From Solirubrobacterales bacterium (GTDB lineage Bacteria; Actinomycetota; Thermoleophilia; Solirubrobacterales; 70-9), in NCBI GenBank assembly GCA_025450195.1, contig JANWHW010000021.1:19604-83603 (forward strand): a stretch of DNA of 64,000 nt, read 5' to 3'. Of the stretch, positions 9,315 to 17,286 are shown in pieces (positions within the stretch are counted from its first letter, which is position 1; each line of letters begins with the position of its first letter). The translations under genes and the position numbers were made by a program. Below the pieces are notes generated by a model. That model was not told the DNA's origin and did no database searches. It worked only from the letters and a program-made list of their open reading frames with translations.

Positions 9315-10349
9315 ATGCGCGCCGTCACGTTTCAGGCTCCGGGCGAGATCCGGATTGAGGAGAAGCCCGATCCCGAGGTGGTGGCGGTCGACGACGCTGT
9401 GGTGCGGGTCGAGGCAAGCGGGATCTGCGGCTCCGATCTCCACATCTTCCACGGCAGGGTCCCGGTCGAGCCCGGCTTCACGATCGGCCACGAGTTCGTC
9501 GGCACGGTGCTTGCGGCTGGGCCCAGCGTCGAGCGCGTTTCGGCGGGCGACCGTGTGCTCGGCTGCTTTCACACCGCCTGCGCAACCTGCGCAACCTGCC
9601 TGCGCAGCGAGTACCACCGCTGCGAGAACGGCCGCACCTTTGGCCACGGGGCGAACCTGGGTGACCTGCAGGGTGCCCAGGCCGAGCAGCTGCTCGTGCC
9701 GCACGCCAACCTGACGCTACGTCGGGTTCCCGAGGGGATGTCGGATGAGGTGGCGCTCTTCGCCGGAGACGTGATGGGCACCGGCTATCACGCAGTCGAG
9801 CACGCGGGGATGCGGGCTGGCGACACGATTGCCGTCTTGGGGCTCGGGCCGGTCGGCTTGTGTGCGGTGCAGGCGTCGCTGGCCGGGGGAGCCGCCAAGG
9901 TCTTCGCAATCGACTCGGTCGAGCAGCGGCTCGAGATGGCGAGACAGTTCGGCGCCACTCCGGTCCATCTCACCGAGGAGGACCCGAAGCGTGCCGTGCG
10001 CACTGCCACCGAAGGCCGCGGGGTCGACATCGTCGTGGACGCCGTCGGCGACCCAGCGCCGCTGGCGATGGCGATCAGCCTGGCGCGCGATGCCGGCACC
10101 GTGTCGGGGATCGGCGCCTATGCCGGCCGCGGCGAGGTGCCGATGGGGCTCGCCTGGCTGAAGGGGTTGACCTTGCGGCTGGGGCTCGCCAACGTGATCG
10201 CCCATGTCGACCGCGTGTTGGGCCTGCTCGAGGCCGGCAAGCTGGATCCCGCACCGCTCGTCACCCATCACATGGCTTTGGACGAGGTAGCCGACGCCTA
10301 CACGCTCTACGACCAGCGCGAAGCCCTGAAGATCGTCCTCACTCCCTAA
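9315..10349 (+). CDS. Zinc-dependent alcohol dehydrogenase (MDR family)
   Basis: 344 aa. The catalytic zinc region ICGSDLH (Cys near residue 37) and GHEFVG are present, as is a structural zinc lobe with clustered cysteines at about residues 83-103. The NAD(P)-binding GLGPVG motif lies near residues 175-180. It oxidises alcohols or polyols with NAD(P); the exact substrate is not visible. It starts 30 nt after the HD-GYP stop and may be cotranscribed. Confidence 0.92.
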   Translation: MRAVTFQAPGEIRIEEKPDPEVVAVDDAVVRVEASGICGSDLHIFHGRVPVEPGFTIGHEFVGTVLAAGPSVERVSAGDRVLGCFHTACATCATCLRSEYHRCENGRTFGHGANLGDLQGAQAEQLLVPHANLTLRRVPEGMSDEVALFAGDVMGTGYHAVEHAGMRAGDTIAVLGLGPVGLCAVQASLAGGAAKVFAIDSVEQRLEMARQFGATPVHLTEEDPKRAVRTATEGRGVDIVVDAVGDPAPLAMAISLARDAGTVSGIGAYAGRGEVPMGLAWLKGLTLRLGLANVIAHVDRVLGLLEAGKLDPAPLVTHHMALDEVADAYTLYDQREALKIVLTP

Positions 10350-10467
10350 GAATCAGAACCTGTTTCAAATGAGTGCGGCCGGATGAGGCCGTTTGCCTAC
10401 CCGACGGGCCCGGTAGGGGGAAAGCCACCTGTTGCATGGCCGTAGCCGTCGTGGGAGCATTGCCCCG

Positions 10468-10755
10468 ATGGCGCTGTTGAGCGATGCGGAGATCGAGGAG
10501 CGGCTCGGAGGGCTGCCCGAATGGGAGCGCGCGGGGGCGGCGATCCGCAGGACGTTCGAGTGTGGCGACTTCGTCGGCTCGGTGAACTTCGTCTCCGACA
10601 TGGTCGAACCGGCGGAGTCGATGGGGCACCACCCGGACCTGGAGATCTCTTGGGACAAGGTGACGGTGACCATCTCCACCCACTCGGAGGGCGGCTTGAC
10701 CAAGGCCGACTTCGAGCTGGCAGCGGAAATCGACGCCCAATATCCGAACGACTGA
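10468..10755 (+). CDS. Pterin-4a-carbinolamine dehydratase
   Basis: 95 aa, the usual size. The HHPDLEISWDKVTVTISTH stretch carries the paired histidines and the THS..GLTKAD ending of the family. It dehydrates 4a-hydroxytetrahydropterin; in bacteria without aromatic hydroxylases it may serve molybdopterin metabolism or act as a coactivator-like protein. I chose ATG 10468 over the longer frame at 10432 because family members begin with a short LSDAEI-type helix. Its stop overlaps the next gene. Confidence 0.9.
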   Translation: MALLSDAEIEERLGGLPEWERAGAAIRRTFECGDFVGSVNFVSDMVEPAESMGHHPDLEISWDKVTVTISTHSEGGLTKADFELAAEIDAQYPND

Positions 10756-11153
10756 GAATCGACGGCCGGCTCTCGATCCCGCTCGCTGAGGTCGAGCTGC
10801 GGGCGAGCCGCTCATCCGGGCCCGGGGGCCAGCACGCGAACGTGACCGCCTCGCGGGTGGAAGCGGTCTTCGACGTCGAAGCCTCTGCTGCGCTCGATGA
10901 GGCGCAGCGAACGCGGCTGCTGGGGAAGGTCGGGCCGGTGGTGACCGCGGTGGCTCAGGACGCCCGAAGCCAGGCGCGGAATCGAGAGCTGGCGCTGGAA
11001 CGGTTGGCCGAGAAGATCGCCGCCGGATTACGCGTCCCGAGGCGGCGTCGACCCACCAAGCCAACCCGCGCCGCCCGCGAGCGACGCCTCAAGCAAAAGC
11101 GCCTCGCATCCGAACGCAAGCAGACCCGCCGCCGCCCTGCAACGGAAGACTGA
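10752..11153 (+). CDS. arfB: ArfB-like ribosome rescue factor (peptidyl-tRNA hydrolase, GGQ domain)
   Basis: About 133 aa with the SSGPGGQHAN motif, the GGQ loop that hydrolyses peptidyl-tRNA on stalled ribosomes, and a C-terminal basic tail (repeated R/K) that in ArfB enters the empty mRNA channel. Homology begins right at LRIDGRLSIP, but there is no ATG, GTG or TTG there. The frame offers a CTG at 10752-10754 that overlaps the TGA of the preceding gene as CTGA. I infer a CTG start coupled to the upstream gene. A longer start inside the dehydratase gene is less likely. Confidence 0.82.
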   Translation: MRIDGRLSIPLAEVELRASRSSGPGGQHANVTASRVEAVFDVEASAALDEAQRTRLLGKVGPVVTAVAQDARSQARNRELALERLAEKIAAGLRVPRRRRPTKPTRAARERRLKQKRLASERKQTRRRPATED

Positions 11154-11207
11154 GGCGTCCCAGTCACGCGCGGCCGTGGATCAACCATCTGGGTGTGACC
11201 CGGCTAT

Positions 11208-12104
11208 CTAGCTTCGCCCTGACGCCATCGCCGCCTCGAGGGTCTGGACGAGTGCCCTTCCGCAGGCCAGCCCGTCGTCCTTCTCGGGGTTGTAGCAGGC
11301 AAGCGAGGCGCCGATCAGCGCCGGCGAGGAGGTAAGAGGACGCAGCACCCCGAGCAACTCCTCCAGCGTCATTCCGTTCGGCATCAGGTAGTCGGTGGCG
11401 GGAAAGACCCCCTCGTCGAGCACATCGACGTCGAAGTGGAGCCAGAACGGCGCCTGCGCTGCCAGCGATGCCGCGATGCGCCGGGCGGCCTCCGACGGCC
11501 CCTCGGCCCGGACCCCCTCCACCGAGGTGTGCGAAAGCTCCGGGCCGACCTCCTCCGGCTGGGCCATTCCGTAGCGGAGCGACTCCTCCCTGTCGCGGTA
11601 GCCGACGATCGCCGTGCGCTCTGGCGCGGTCGATGCGCCCCCGGCTGCCTCCACCCACTGCCGGGGACCGCGCCCGAGGACGACGGACACAGGCATGTCC
11701 GCCGCCTCGCCGGTCGGCGAGGTCGTCCCGTCATAGAGGTCGAGATGGCCGTCGAGGTGGACGAGCCCGACCTCGCCCAGTGCGTCACGCGCCCCGGCCA
11801 AAGCCCCCGGCAGCTCTGCACAGCAGCCGCCGAGAAGGAGCGGCCGCGAGCCTTCGGAGATGACCTCTGCCACCGAGGCCCGAATCGTTGCGGTCGCCGC
11901 GAGCACGTCTGGGCTGGCGACGATTCCCGTCTCCACGTCGCGCTCGTCGCCGCGGATGCTGACGTCGAGGTCGCCCCGATCCTCCGCGCCAATCGCCTCA
12001 GTAAGGCCAAGGTCGCGCAGCACCGTCGGCGAAAGCTCGGCCCCACCGCTCCGACCCACCGAGTCGATTGGAACCCCGACGAGAGCGAACGCGCTCATGC
12101 TCAA
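11208..12104 (-). CDS. Arginase/agmatinase-family protein with altered first metal motif
   Basis: 298 aa ureohydrolase fold. Metal motifs are recognisable: HLDGHLDLYD (DAHxD site, near residue 117) and HFDVDVLDE (near residue 217). The first motif, normally GGDH, reads GGCCAELPG near residue 85, so neither the Asp nor the His of that motif is present. The family hydrolyses guanidino compounds with a two-Mn centre. Activity here is uncertain. Its start lies 18 nt from the tRNA-end remnant at 12122, so before the insertions it was directly downstream of tRNA-Val. Confidence 0.8.
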   Translation of the reverse strand: MSMSAFALVGVPIDSVGRSGGAELSPTVLRDLGLTEAIGAEDRGDLDVSIRGDERDVETGIVASPDVLAATATIRASVAEVISEGSRPLLLGGCCAELPGALAGARDALGEVGLVHLDGHLDLYDGTTSPTGEAADMPVSVVLGRGPRQWVEAAGGASTAPERTAIVGYRDREESLRYGMAQPEEVGPELSHTSVEGVRAEGPSEAARRIAASLAAQAPFWLHFDVDVLDEGVFPATDYLMPNGMTLEELLGVLRPLTSSPALIGASLACYNPEKDDGLACGRALVQTLEAAMASGRS

Positions 12105-12121
12105 AGCCTAGGCCCCTACTT

Positions 12122-12150
12122 GGATGGGCGCGGCTGGGCTCGAACCAGCG
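12122..12150 (-). repeat. attachment site: displaced 3' end of tRNA-Val (outer left boundary)
   Basis: 29 nt matching the T-arm and acceptor 3' strand of the tRNA-Val gene at 44.07 kb, with four differences. No D-arm, anticodon arm or 5' acceptor strand is present next to it, so it is not a tRNA gene. It reads CGCGCCC in the acceptor strand, giving full Watson-Crick pairing with GGGCGCG. It is probably the original host 3' end, displaced by the first integration. Confidence 0.8.
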
Positions 12151-12435
12151 GTTTCAGCCGTATCGCGAACCGAATGAAGCAGGCCCGCTCATGGGAGTCA
12201 ATCTACCTCATGACCAGGCGGGCTTCCCGCGACGGGAACCGCACCCGGAGGGATGGGTGAAGAGTGCCCCGGCCTCGCCGACCGGAGATCCTGGGCGAGA
12301 TCACCGTCGAAGAGCTACGGACCGCCCTCGGAGCCCGCGTTGCGCTCTATAATGGGGTTTGACACGGTCGCCATTTTCCGCCCGCACCCCTGACTATCCT
12401 GTTTTGTTTTGCCAAATCGTGGTAGATTGAATATC
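12151..12435. other. Left part of the small element, no gene seen
   Basis: No convincing ORF. It holds a perfect TATAAT at 12348-12353 without a matching -35, and AT-rich stretches from about 12390 to 12435 (TTGCCA at 12409, TATCGA at 12432) that could form a promoter reading into the hairpins that follow. Confidence 0.4.
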
Positions 12436-12472
12436 GAAGCAGGCGTCGACCGTAGGGTTCATGGCCTGCTTC
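12436..12472 (+). ncRNA. RNA-like hairpin A, first of a covarying pair near DUF3800
   Basis: A 9-bp outer stem (GAAGCAGGC / GCCTGCTTC) closes a 19-nt loop that can itself fold: GACC pairs with GGTT around a GTAG tetraloop. The loop is 17/19 identical to hairpin B, while the outer stem differs in sequence and keeps pairing. The inner closing pair is G-T here and G-C in B. A G-T pair only makes sense if the RNA is read from the plus strand. Confidence 0.6.
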
Positions 12473-12530
12473 ATTACTTCTTGCGGTCCAGGTCAGCAAT
12501 TCGTCTGAGGTCGCATATAGCTTTCCGCAC

Positions 12531-12567
12531 CGCGTAGGCGTCGACCGCAGGGTCCATGGCCTACGTG
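12531..12567 (+). ncRNA. RNA-like hairpin B, second of a covarying pair near DUF3800
   Basis: Same design as hairpin A: a 9-bp outer stem (CGCGTAGGC / GCCTACGTG, one G-T pair), a 19-nt loop with the shared core GTCGACCG and AGGG, and an inner 4-bp stem GACC/GGTC. It ends 3 nt before the 3' end of the convergent DUF3800 gene. Both wobble pairs in the two hairpins are G-T on the plus strand. Confidence 0.6.
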
Positions 12568-12570
12568 GTT

Positions 12571-13305
12571 TCAGTTGTGGTAGTCGGCGACGTTGATCTT
12601 CTCGTCGCGGTAGCCGCCGACGAAGCTATCCACGCCGGCTTTGGTCTTGATGTGGTTGAGCAGCTGGGTCTTCGGTTTGTAGTCGGCCAGCCCGACGATG
12701 CCGCACTCGGCCTTGTACTCGTAGACGATCGCCCCGAGGATCAGATCGATCAGTTGCAGCAGGTCGACTCCGGTCGAGCGCATCCGGCACACCCCCGCCA
12801 CCGCCCGGCGGCGGAGCTTCGCGTTGACGTAGTCGCGCACGTTCTCCTCGAAGGTCACCTGCGGCGGCGTGCTGTACTCATCGGCAATCAAAAACATCGT
12901 CTCCCCGCGCCGGATCGATGCGTGCACCAGCTGGCGGGCCAGCGCCTCATAGGCACCGAACTGACCGTCAAAGCGCCCGATCACGTCGTGCTTGCGCTTG
13001 TCGGTGACGAACACGGTCAGCGACGCGTCCGCGCTGAAGAAGACGTCGGTGAGGATCTTCAGGATCGGCAGCTTCTTGCTCGAGACCTTGCCCCACTTGA
13101 TCTCGTCGTAGAAGTGCTTCCTGTCGCGGATCCGCTGCATCGGTCGCTGCAGCTCATAGGGGTCCCGGCAGCGCAGTAGACCGACGGCGAAGAACGGATC
13201 GCGCGGACTGGCCAGCGTCCCGGTCTCGTCCAGAAATCCGAATGCATACATCGGATCGCGGCGCGGGAGGGCCTTCGACTTCGGCCTAGCTTTACTCTTG
13301 GCCAT
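12571..13305 (-). CDS. DUF3800 domain protein
   Basis: 244 aa from ATG 13305. The N-terminal FLDETG (acidic pair at residues 26-27) and the C-terminal LLQLIDLILGAI are the two DUF3800 marks, consistent with an RNase H-like fold with acidic active-site residues. The family is common on mobile elements; its function is not established. An in-frame TTG at 13323 gives six more residues, but the ATG is more natural. It is convergent with the hairpin pair and divergent from the frameshifted gene. Confidence 0.83.
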   Translation of the reverse strand: MAKSKARPKSKALPRRDPMYAFGFLDETGTLASPRDPFFAVGLLRCRDPYELQRPMQRIRDRKHFYDEIKWGKVSSKKLPILKILTDVFFSADASLTVFVTDKRKHDVIGRFDGQFGAYEALARQLVHASIRRGETMFLIADEYSTPPQVTFEENVRDYVNAKLRRRAVAGVCRMRSTGVDLLQLIDLILGAIVYEYKAECGIVGLADYKPKTQLLNHIKTKAGVDSFVGGYRDEKINVADYHN

Positions 13306-13482
13306 CTGCTCAGAATATGTCAACGTCTCTAACGGTCTTTGCGCTAACCCCCGGTTTGCGATATCCGCCTGCTGCTCTGAGCACAGTTAACAGTTGGTGG
13401 GGAGGCTCAGCTCTCCACCTTTCGCACATACCCCCGCCCATCTGCCAGACCCCATCGAGCGCTCGCGCACTACGCTCATCCC

Positions 13483-14297
13483 TTGTCCGATAATCCCGAG
13501 GAGAACCTGAGTCGAAAGGGTCGCGCCCTGACGATCGCCGCCCGCGTCGCGGCAGCCGGCAGTGGCGGTTTCTGACGACGCTTCTGGGTCCGGCCGGCGG
13601 CGCGGCCGCGGCCCAGGTTCTCGCCGAGCTCGGCGAAGGTCTCGTCGGCGCCCTCATCGATTGGGAATGGCGCCGCATCCAACGCACGCTCATCGGATTC
13701 AAGGATCAGGTCACCGAGCGCGTCGCCGCCGGTGAGTCGGTCCGCCCGGAGATCGCTGACCCCGAGAGCCCTGGGGCTCTGCCGGTCTTCGAGTCGGTAA
13801 TCGAAGCCGCCGCTCGCAGTGTCGAAGAGCGCAAGTGCGATCTGATCGCCAATTTCTACGCCTCAGTCGCCTTCGACCCTTCAGTCTCCCCCGATGACGC
13901 TCTCCTCTACCTGCGTCGCATCCGTGCCTCTTCTTGGCGAGCGCTCGTCGCCTTGCGCTACTTCGAAGATCAGTCCCGCCAGTCCGAGCGAGAAATGATT
14001 GCCGTCGCCGGCGATGAGGGAGAAGCGCGGATTCACCCTGCGCTCGAGGCTGAGCTCTCCGAGGCCGCCCGCACGCTTGAGTTGATCGGCATCGGCCAGG
14101 ACGGCGGATCCGTCGCCAATCCATCTAACTCGATGGGTGGGGGACAGATCGTCAGCTCCTCCGCGCGGCGTGTCCGCGCCACCGGCCTCGGCCAAACGAT
14201 CAGCCGCCTCGGCCGCCTCGCGGATCTCGTCAGCGAAGAGGAACTCGACTCGATCGCCGCCGACCTGCGCTCCGATCAGCGTCCCACATCTCAATAG
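13483..14297 (+). pseudogene. Frameshifted hypothetical protein gene
   Basis: Two frames together make one coherent protein. The first, from TTG 13483, reads MSDNPEENLSRKGRALTIAA and onward to a TGA at 13573. The second continues from about 13572 (LTTLLGPAGGAAAAQVLAEL onward) to the TAG at 14295 and has no start codon of its own until 13953. Joining them needs a -1 shift at GGT TTC TGA. The product would be about 270 aa: a short hydrophobic Ala/Gly segment, then helical, charged sequence. I do not recognise the family. It may be a disrupted gene, a sequencing error or a programmed frameshift. Confidence 0.6.
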
Positions 14298-14481
14298 CCA
14301 CTCTTCTCAACCCCACCCGACCTACCGATCACCAAGGTCGTGCATGAAATGGCCGGTGGCAGCAAGGACCTGATCGAAATTCGAGCTGCCGCCCAAGTTC
14401 CTTGGTACGGGGCTGGCTATAGAGCCAATTCGCGACTGGTTTTAAACCACCTTCCGATTTTTGGCTCTACCAAAGGGAGTC
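14298..14481. other. Right end of the small element with integrase-arm-like repeats
   Basis: No gene. Bases 14420-14471 hold an 8-bp inverted repeat (AGAGCCAA / TTGGCTCT) enclosing a palindrome TGGTTTTAAACCA. The same layout (GAGCCA ... TGGCTC around GGTTTAGAACC) occurs at 44005-44050 at the ICE right end. These are probably integrase arm or core-flank binding sites. Confidence 0.6.
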
Positions 14482-14510
14482 GGATGGGCGCGGCTGGGTT
14501 CGAACCAGCG
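14482..14510 (-). repeat. attachment site: displaced tRNA-Val 3' end, junction of small element and ICE
   Basis: 29 nt identical to the 12122 copy except one base, and differing from the intact tRNA copy at 44066-44094 in three positions. No other tRNA arms are next to it. It marks attL of the ICE and the former tRNA end belonging to the small element. Confidence 0.85.
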
Positions 14511-14681
14511 TTCTAACGCCCAGCTCGAACCAAAAGAACCGTAGCGGCTCGGAAGATCGAGGAACGGGCTATCCGTTGTTTTCGACGCTGCGAAGCCAGA
14601 TAGAAGCGCCAGCATCCCGAGCTGCGGGCATGGCGGGAATTAGGCGGGGGCGATCATGCCCTGTCGTCGGACGTTTCCCCT

Positions 14682-15803
14682 ATGACCAACGCTCAGAAGC
14701 AGGACGGCGCGCAGCTCGATTCAGCTCCCGCCCGGTTCCTCGACCAATTCGAGGAGCTACGCATGGACCTCTCCAACGAGCAGTTGATCGCCGAGGCGAT
14801 CGAAATCAACCACGCCGGGATCGGCAAGGACGCGACGCTTGAGCGCTACCGCGATCACCTTGTTCACTTCGACCACTACCTAGCGAGCGTCCACGGCGCG
14901 ACCTTCTACACGGCGCGCTCGAAGCATGTCCGGCTTTTCATGGGGCACCTTGAAAAGCCCGGCGGCGCGAAGCCGCACGACGCCCGGCTGCGTTGTGAGT
15001 GGTGCAAGAGCCGGGGCTACCCGGACGGGCGCTCGGGGCCGGGCTGGTCGGCTTCCTATCGCAAGAGCTACCTATCGGCGATCAAGTTCCTGTATCGCCA
15101 CTTCTTCGCCGACGAGGAATTGCCGGACCTCAATCCGGCGGCCTTGGAGTCGTCGCCGAAGATCATCCACAAACGCGGATACACGCCGAGCAGGGACGAC
15201 ATTAAAAAGCTGCTCGACGCGCCGGGAACGCCGAGGGCGCGACTACTCGCCTACTGGATGTTCTACGCGCCATCACGGCGCAAGACCTTCTCCGATGCCC
15301 GCTGGCCCGACCTCGATCTAGAACAGGGGACTTGGGAAGTTGTCGGCAAGGGCGATGTGGTGGACGTGTTCGCACTTGCCCCGCCTCTCCTGCGCCAGTT
15401 GCGGTTGTACCGCCGTTGGCAGCTCTCCGAGGCTGAGCAGAACCCGGCGATGCGGGACGCGCTGAGCGACCCGGAAACCGCCTACGTATTGCTGACGAAA
15501 AACGGCAAGAAGACGAACCCACAATGCGTCACCAAGATTATGAACTGGCACGGGATTCGAGCTGGCGTCGGCCTGAGAAAAGCAACGGTAGGCGGCGATG
15601 CCGTCAACGGACAGACCTCGCGTGTCTCACCCCATGCCTTCCGGCGAGCTTGGGCGACGATCGCGCTCAACGACGAGGAACTTCCCATCGACGTTGTTTC
15701 AGAGGTCTTGAAGCACAAGGACATTGCGACGACGCGGCGGCACTACGCGCCCACGAAGTCGGATCGAGCGACGGCCGCGCTAGTTGGGATGCGGGTGTCC
15801 TGA
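14682..15803 (+). CDS. int: Tyrosine-type site-specific integrase of the ICE
   Basis: 373 aa. N-terminal SAM-like core-binding domain (about residues 30-150), then the catalytic domain: APSRRKTFSDARW carries the first Arg, HAFRR gives H318 and R321, LKHKD gives H345, and HY gives nucleophile Y355. It would catalyse integration into, and excision from, the tRNA-Val 3' end; the attachment repeat is 172 nt upstream. ATG 14682 is used; a second ATG at 14763 would cut into the N-terminal arm. Confidence 0.93.
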   Translation: MTNAQKQDGAQLDSAPARFLDQFEELRMDLSNEQLIAEAIEINHAGIGKDATLERYRDHLVHFDHYLASVHGATFYTARSKHVRLFMGHLEKPGGAKPHDARLRCEWCKSRGYPDGRSGPGWSASYRKSYLSAIKFLYRHFFADEELPDLNPAALESSPKIIHKRGYTPSRDDIKKLLDAPGTPRARLLAYWMFYAPSRRKTFSDARWPDLDLEQGTWEVVGKGDVVDVFALAPPLLRQLRLYRRWQLSEAEQNPAMRDALSDPETAYVLLTKNGKKTNPQCVTKIMNWHGIRAGVGLRKATVGGDAVNGQTSRVSPHAFRRAWATIALNDEELPIDVVSEVLKHKDIATTRRHYAPTKSDRATAALVGMRVS

Positions 15804-15844
15804 AAGGGGCCAGCGGCTAGGCCCTTGCGGGTGGCGCAGCTCCA

Positions 15845-16627
15845 TCAGTCGTGATGGACGTGGCCGCGCACGGTGCGCCAGGAGTCCCAGGTGATCTTGA
15901 GAATGACTGCCGTGATCGCCAGGCCGATCAGAGGGTCAGCGACCGGCAGACCGAGCGCAACGACGACGGCGGTGGCGACGACTGCCAGGCTGACGTAGGA
16001 GTCGGCGCGGGCGTGGTTGCCATCGGCGATCAGGGCCGGACTGTTGAGGCGGTTCCCGGCGCGAGTACGGATGAGCGCCGCGATCCAGTTACCGACGAAT
16101 CCGATCAGCCCGGCGGCAGCCAGTGCGAGAAGGTGGGTGGGCGTCTGAGGATGGATCAGCCGCGAGATGGCCTCGATCCCGGCAACGCAGGCGGAGACAA
16201 AGATCGTGGCGACGACGAATAGCCCGGCCCAACGCTCGGCGCGAGCCGAGCGCAGGAGAAAGGCAGCGCCCAGAGGAATCGCGGTGCTGGCATCGCCGAA
16301 GTTGTGGATCAGGTCGGCGAGCAGCGCGACGCTGCCGCTGGCGATGAAGATGGCGAGCTGAGCGCCAGCGGCCAGCGCGAGGACGGCCAGGGAGAGGCCG
16401 ACCGCGCGCACTCCCTCGCGCGAGCGTTTGATGCTCTCGTCAACCAGGCCGTGCGAGTGGCCGTGTCCGCCGTGGTGGTGATCGTGGTCCGCGTCGTGGC
16501 TATGGGAATGTGGCACCGGATCGTGGGTGTGCGGGCCGTGGTGGTGATGGGAGTGACTGAGCCCGTTTCCGTGGCGATGGCGGTCACCGCCCAGGTGTTC
16601 GTAGGCCAAGGCTGGGCGTGCCATCAC
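15845..16627 (-). CDS. Cation diffusion facilitator (CDF/ZitB-like efflux)
   Basis: 260 aa. The first 60 residues are extremely His/Asp-rich (HSHHHH, HDHHH, GHGHSH), a metal-binding tail. Six membrane segments follow with the CDF metal sites HNFGD (segment 2) and HARAD (segment 5). It would export Zn, Co or Cd by proton antiport. The protein ends right after the last membrane segment, so the usual cytoplasmic C-terminal domain is missing. It overlaps the methyltransferase gene by 4 nt and lies in the ArsR cargo cluster. Confidence 0.9.
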   Translation of the reverse strand: MMARPALAYEHLGGDRHRHGNGLSHSHHHHGPHTHDPVPHSHSHDADHDHHHGGHGHSHGLVDESIKRSREGVRAVGLSLAVLALAAGAQLAIFIASGSVALLADLIHNFGDASTAIPLGAAFLLRSARAERWAGLFVVATIFVSACVAGIEAISRLIHPQTPTHLLALAAAGLIGFVGNWIAALIRTRAGNRLNSPALIADGNHARADSYVSLAVVATAVVVALGLPVADPLIGLAITAVILKITWDSWRTVRGHVHHD

Positions 16628-17277
16628 GAACTCCCCTCATCTAACAAGCGCAGATGGGCGTAGAGAAATTGCTGGATGCGACCTGACGGAGTTCGATGCT
16701 CCGTCAGATGTGAGGAAACAAGCTCGAAATCGGCACCGACAGTTTGCGAGAGCGCATCTGCGTCGTAGCGGCGCACCGGCAGACCGCTGCATTCTGAGGG
16801 GCCGTCAGGACCGAAGGTGGCAAGGATCAGGTGTCCGCCGGGACGCAACGCTTTCCCCAGCGAATCCAGGTAGCGCTTTCGGTCTTCGGCTTCAACCATG
16901 AAGTGAAAGACGGCTCGGTCATGCCAGAGGTCGAATCGGCGGTTGAAATCGTGATCGCGCATGTCGGCCACTATCCACGTCACCCGACCGCTGGAACCTC
17001 CAAGGTCGGCTTTGGCTCTCTCCAATGCCTCGGCAGATATGTCGGCGACCGTCAGGTCGGTGTGTCCGCTTCGCGATAGCTCCGAAGCGAGCCGCGATGC
17101 CCCACCCCCAACGTCGAGGATTGCGGCGTTCAAGGGCAGGGCCGACTCTTGGATTAAAGCCAGCGATCGAGCTGGGACCGGCTCAGTCCAGCTCAGCTCC
17201 TCGGTCCTACGCTCAGCGTAGGCCCGCTGCCAGTGCGCGGCGCTGTCGTCCGGCTTCGCTGTCGATCGGGCAGGCAA
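16624..17277 (-). CDS. Class I SAM-dependent methyltransferase
   Basis: 217 aa Rossmann methyltransferase with motif I ILDVGGGAS near residues 53-61, an acidic end of strand 2 (VADIS) and the MRDHDF/FDLWHDRAVFHF region. The overall shape resembles small thiopurine/tellurite-type methyltransferases. The substrate is unknown; its coupling to a metal efflux gene suggests a role in metal or metalloid handling, which is inference. Confidence 0.8.
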   Translation of the reverse strand: MPARSTAKPDDSAAHWQRAYAERRTEELSWTEPVPARSLALIQESALPLNAAILDVGGGASRLASELSRSGHTDLTVADISAEALERAKADLGGSSGRVTWIVADMRDHDFNRRFDLWHDRAVFHFMVEAEDRKRYLDSLGKALRPGGHLILATFGPDGPSECSGLPVRRYDADALSQTVGADFELVSSHLTEHRTPSGRIQQFLYAHLRLLDEGSS

Positions 17278-17286
17278 GAGATGGGC

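Larger units (their letters stand above)
12122..14510. mobile_element. Small integrase-less element (CIME-like) next to the ICE
   Basis: Bounded by tRNA 3'-end copies at 12122-12150 and 14482-14510. It carries twin hairpins, a DUF3800 gene and a frameshifted hypothetical gene, but no recombinase. The 60 nt inside its right end (14422-14481) match the right end of the neighbouring ICE (44005-44065) at roughly four of five positions. This fits a cis-mobilizable element that uses the neighbour's integrase. It could also be a decayed ICE remnant. Confidence 0.7.

Noticed and set aside
10521..10751. Upstream extension of the ArfB frame from an ATG at 10521
   Set aside because: It would overlap the pterin dehydratase gene for 230 nt and encode Arg/Gly-rich antisense-like sequence without family similarity.
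12122..12200. Possible second tRNA gene at 12.12 kb
   Set aside because: Only the T-arm and 3' acceptor strand are there; no D-arm, anticodon arm or 5' acceptor strand can be found.
12348..12353. Perfect TATAAT upstream of the hairpin pair
   Set aside because: No -35 at 16-18 bp (CCCTCG) and no extended -10 TG; not called as a promoter.
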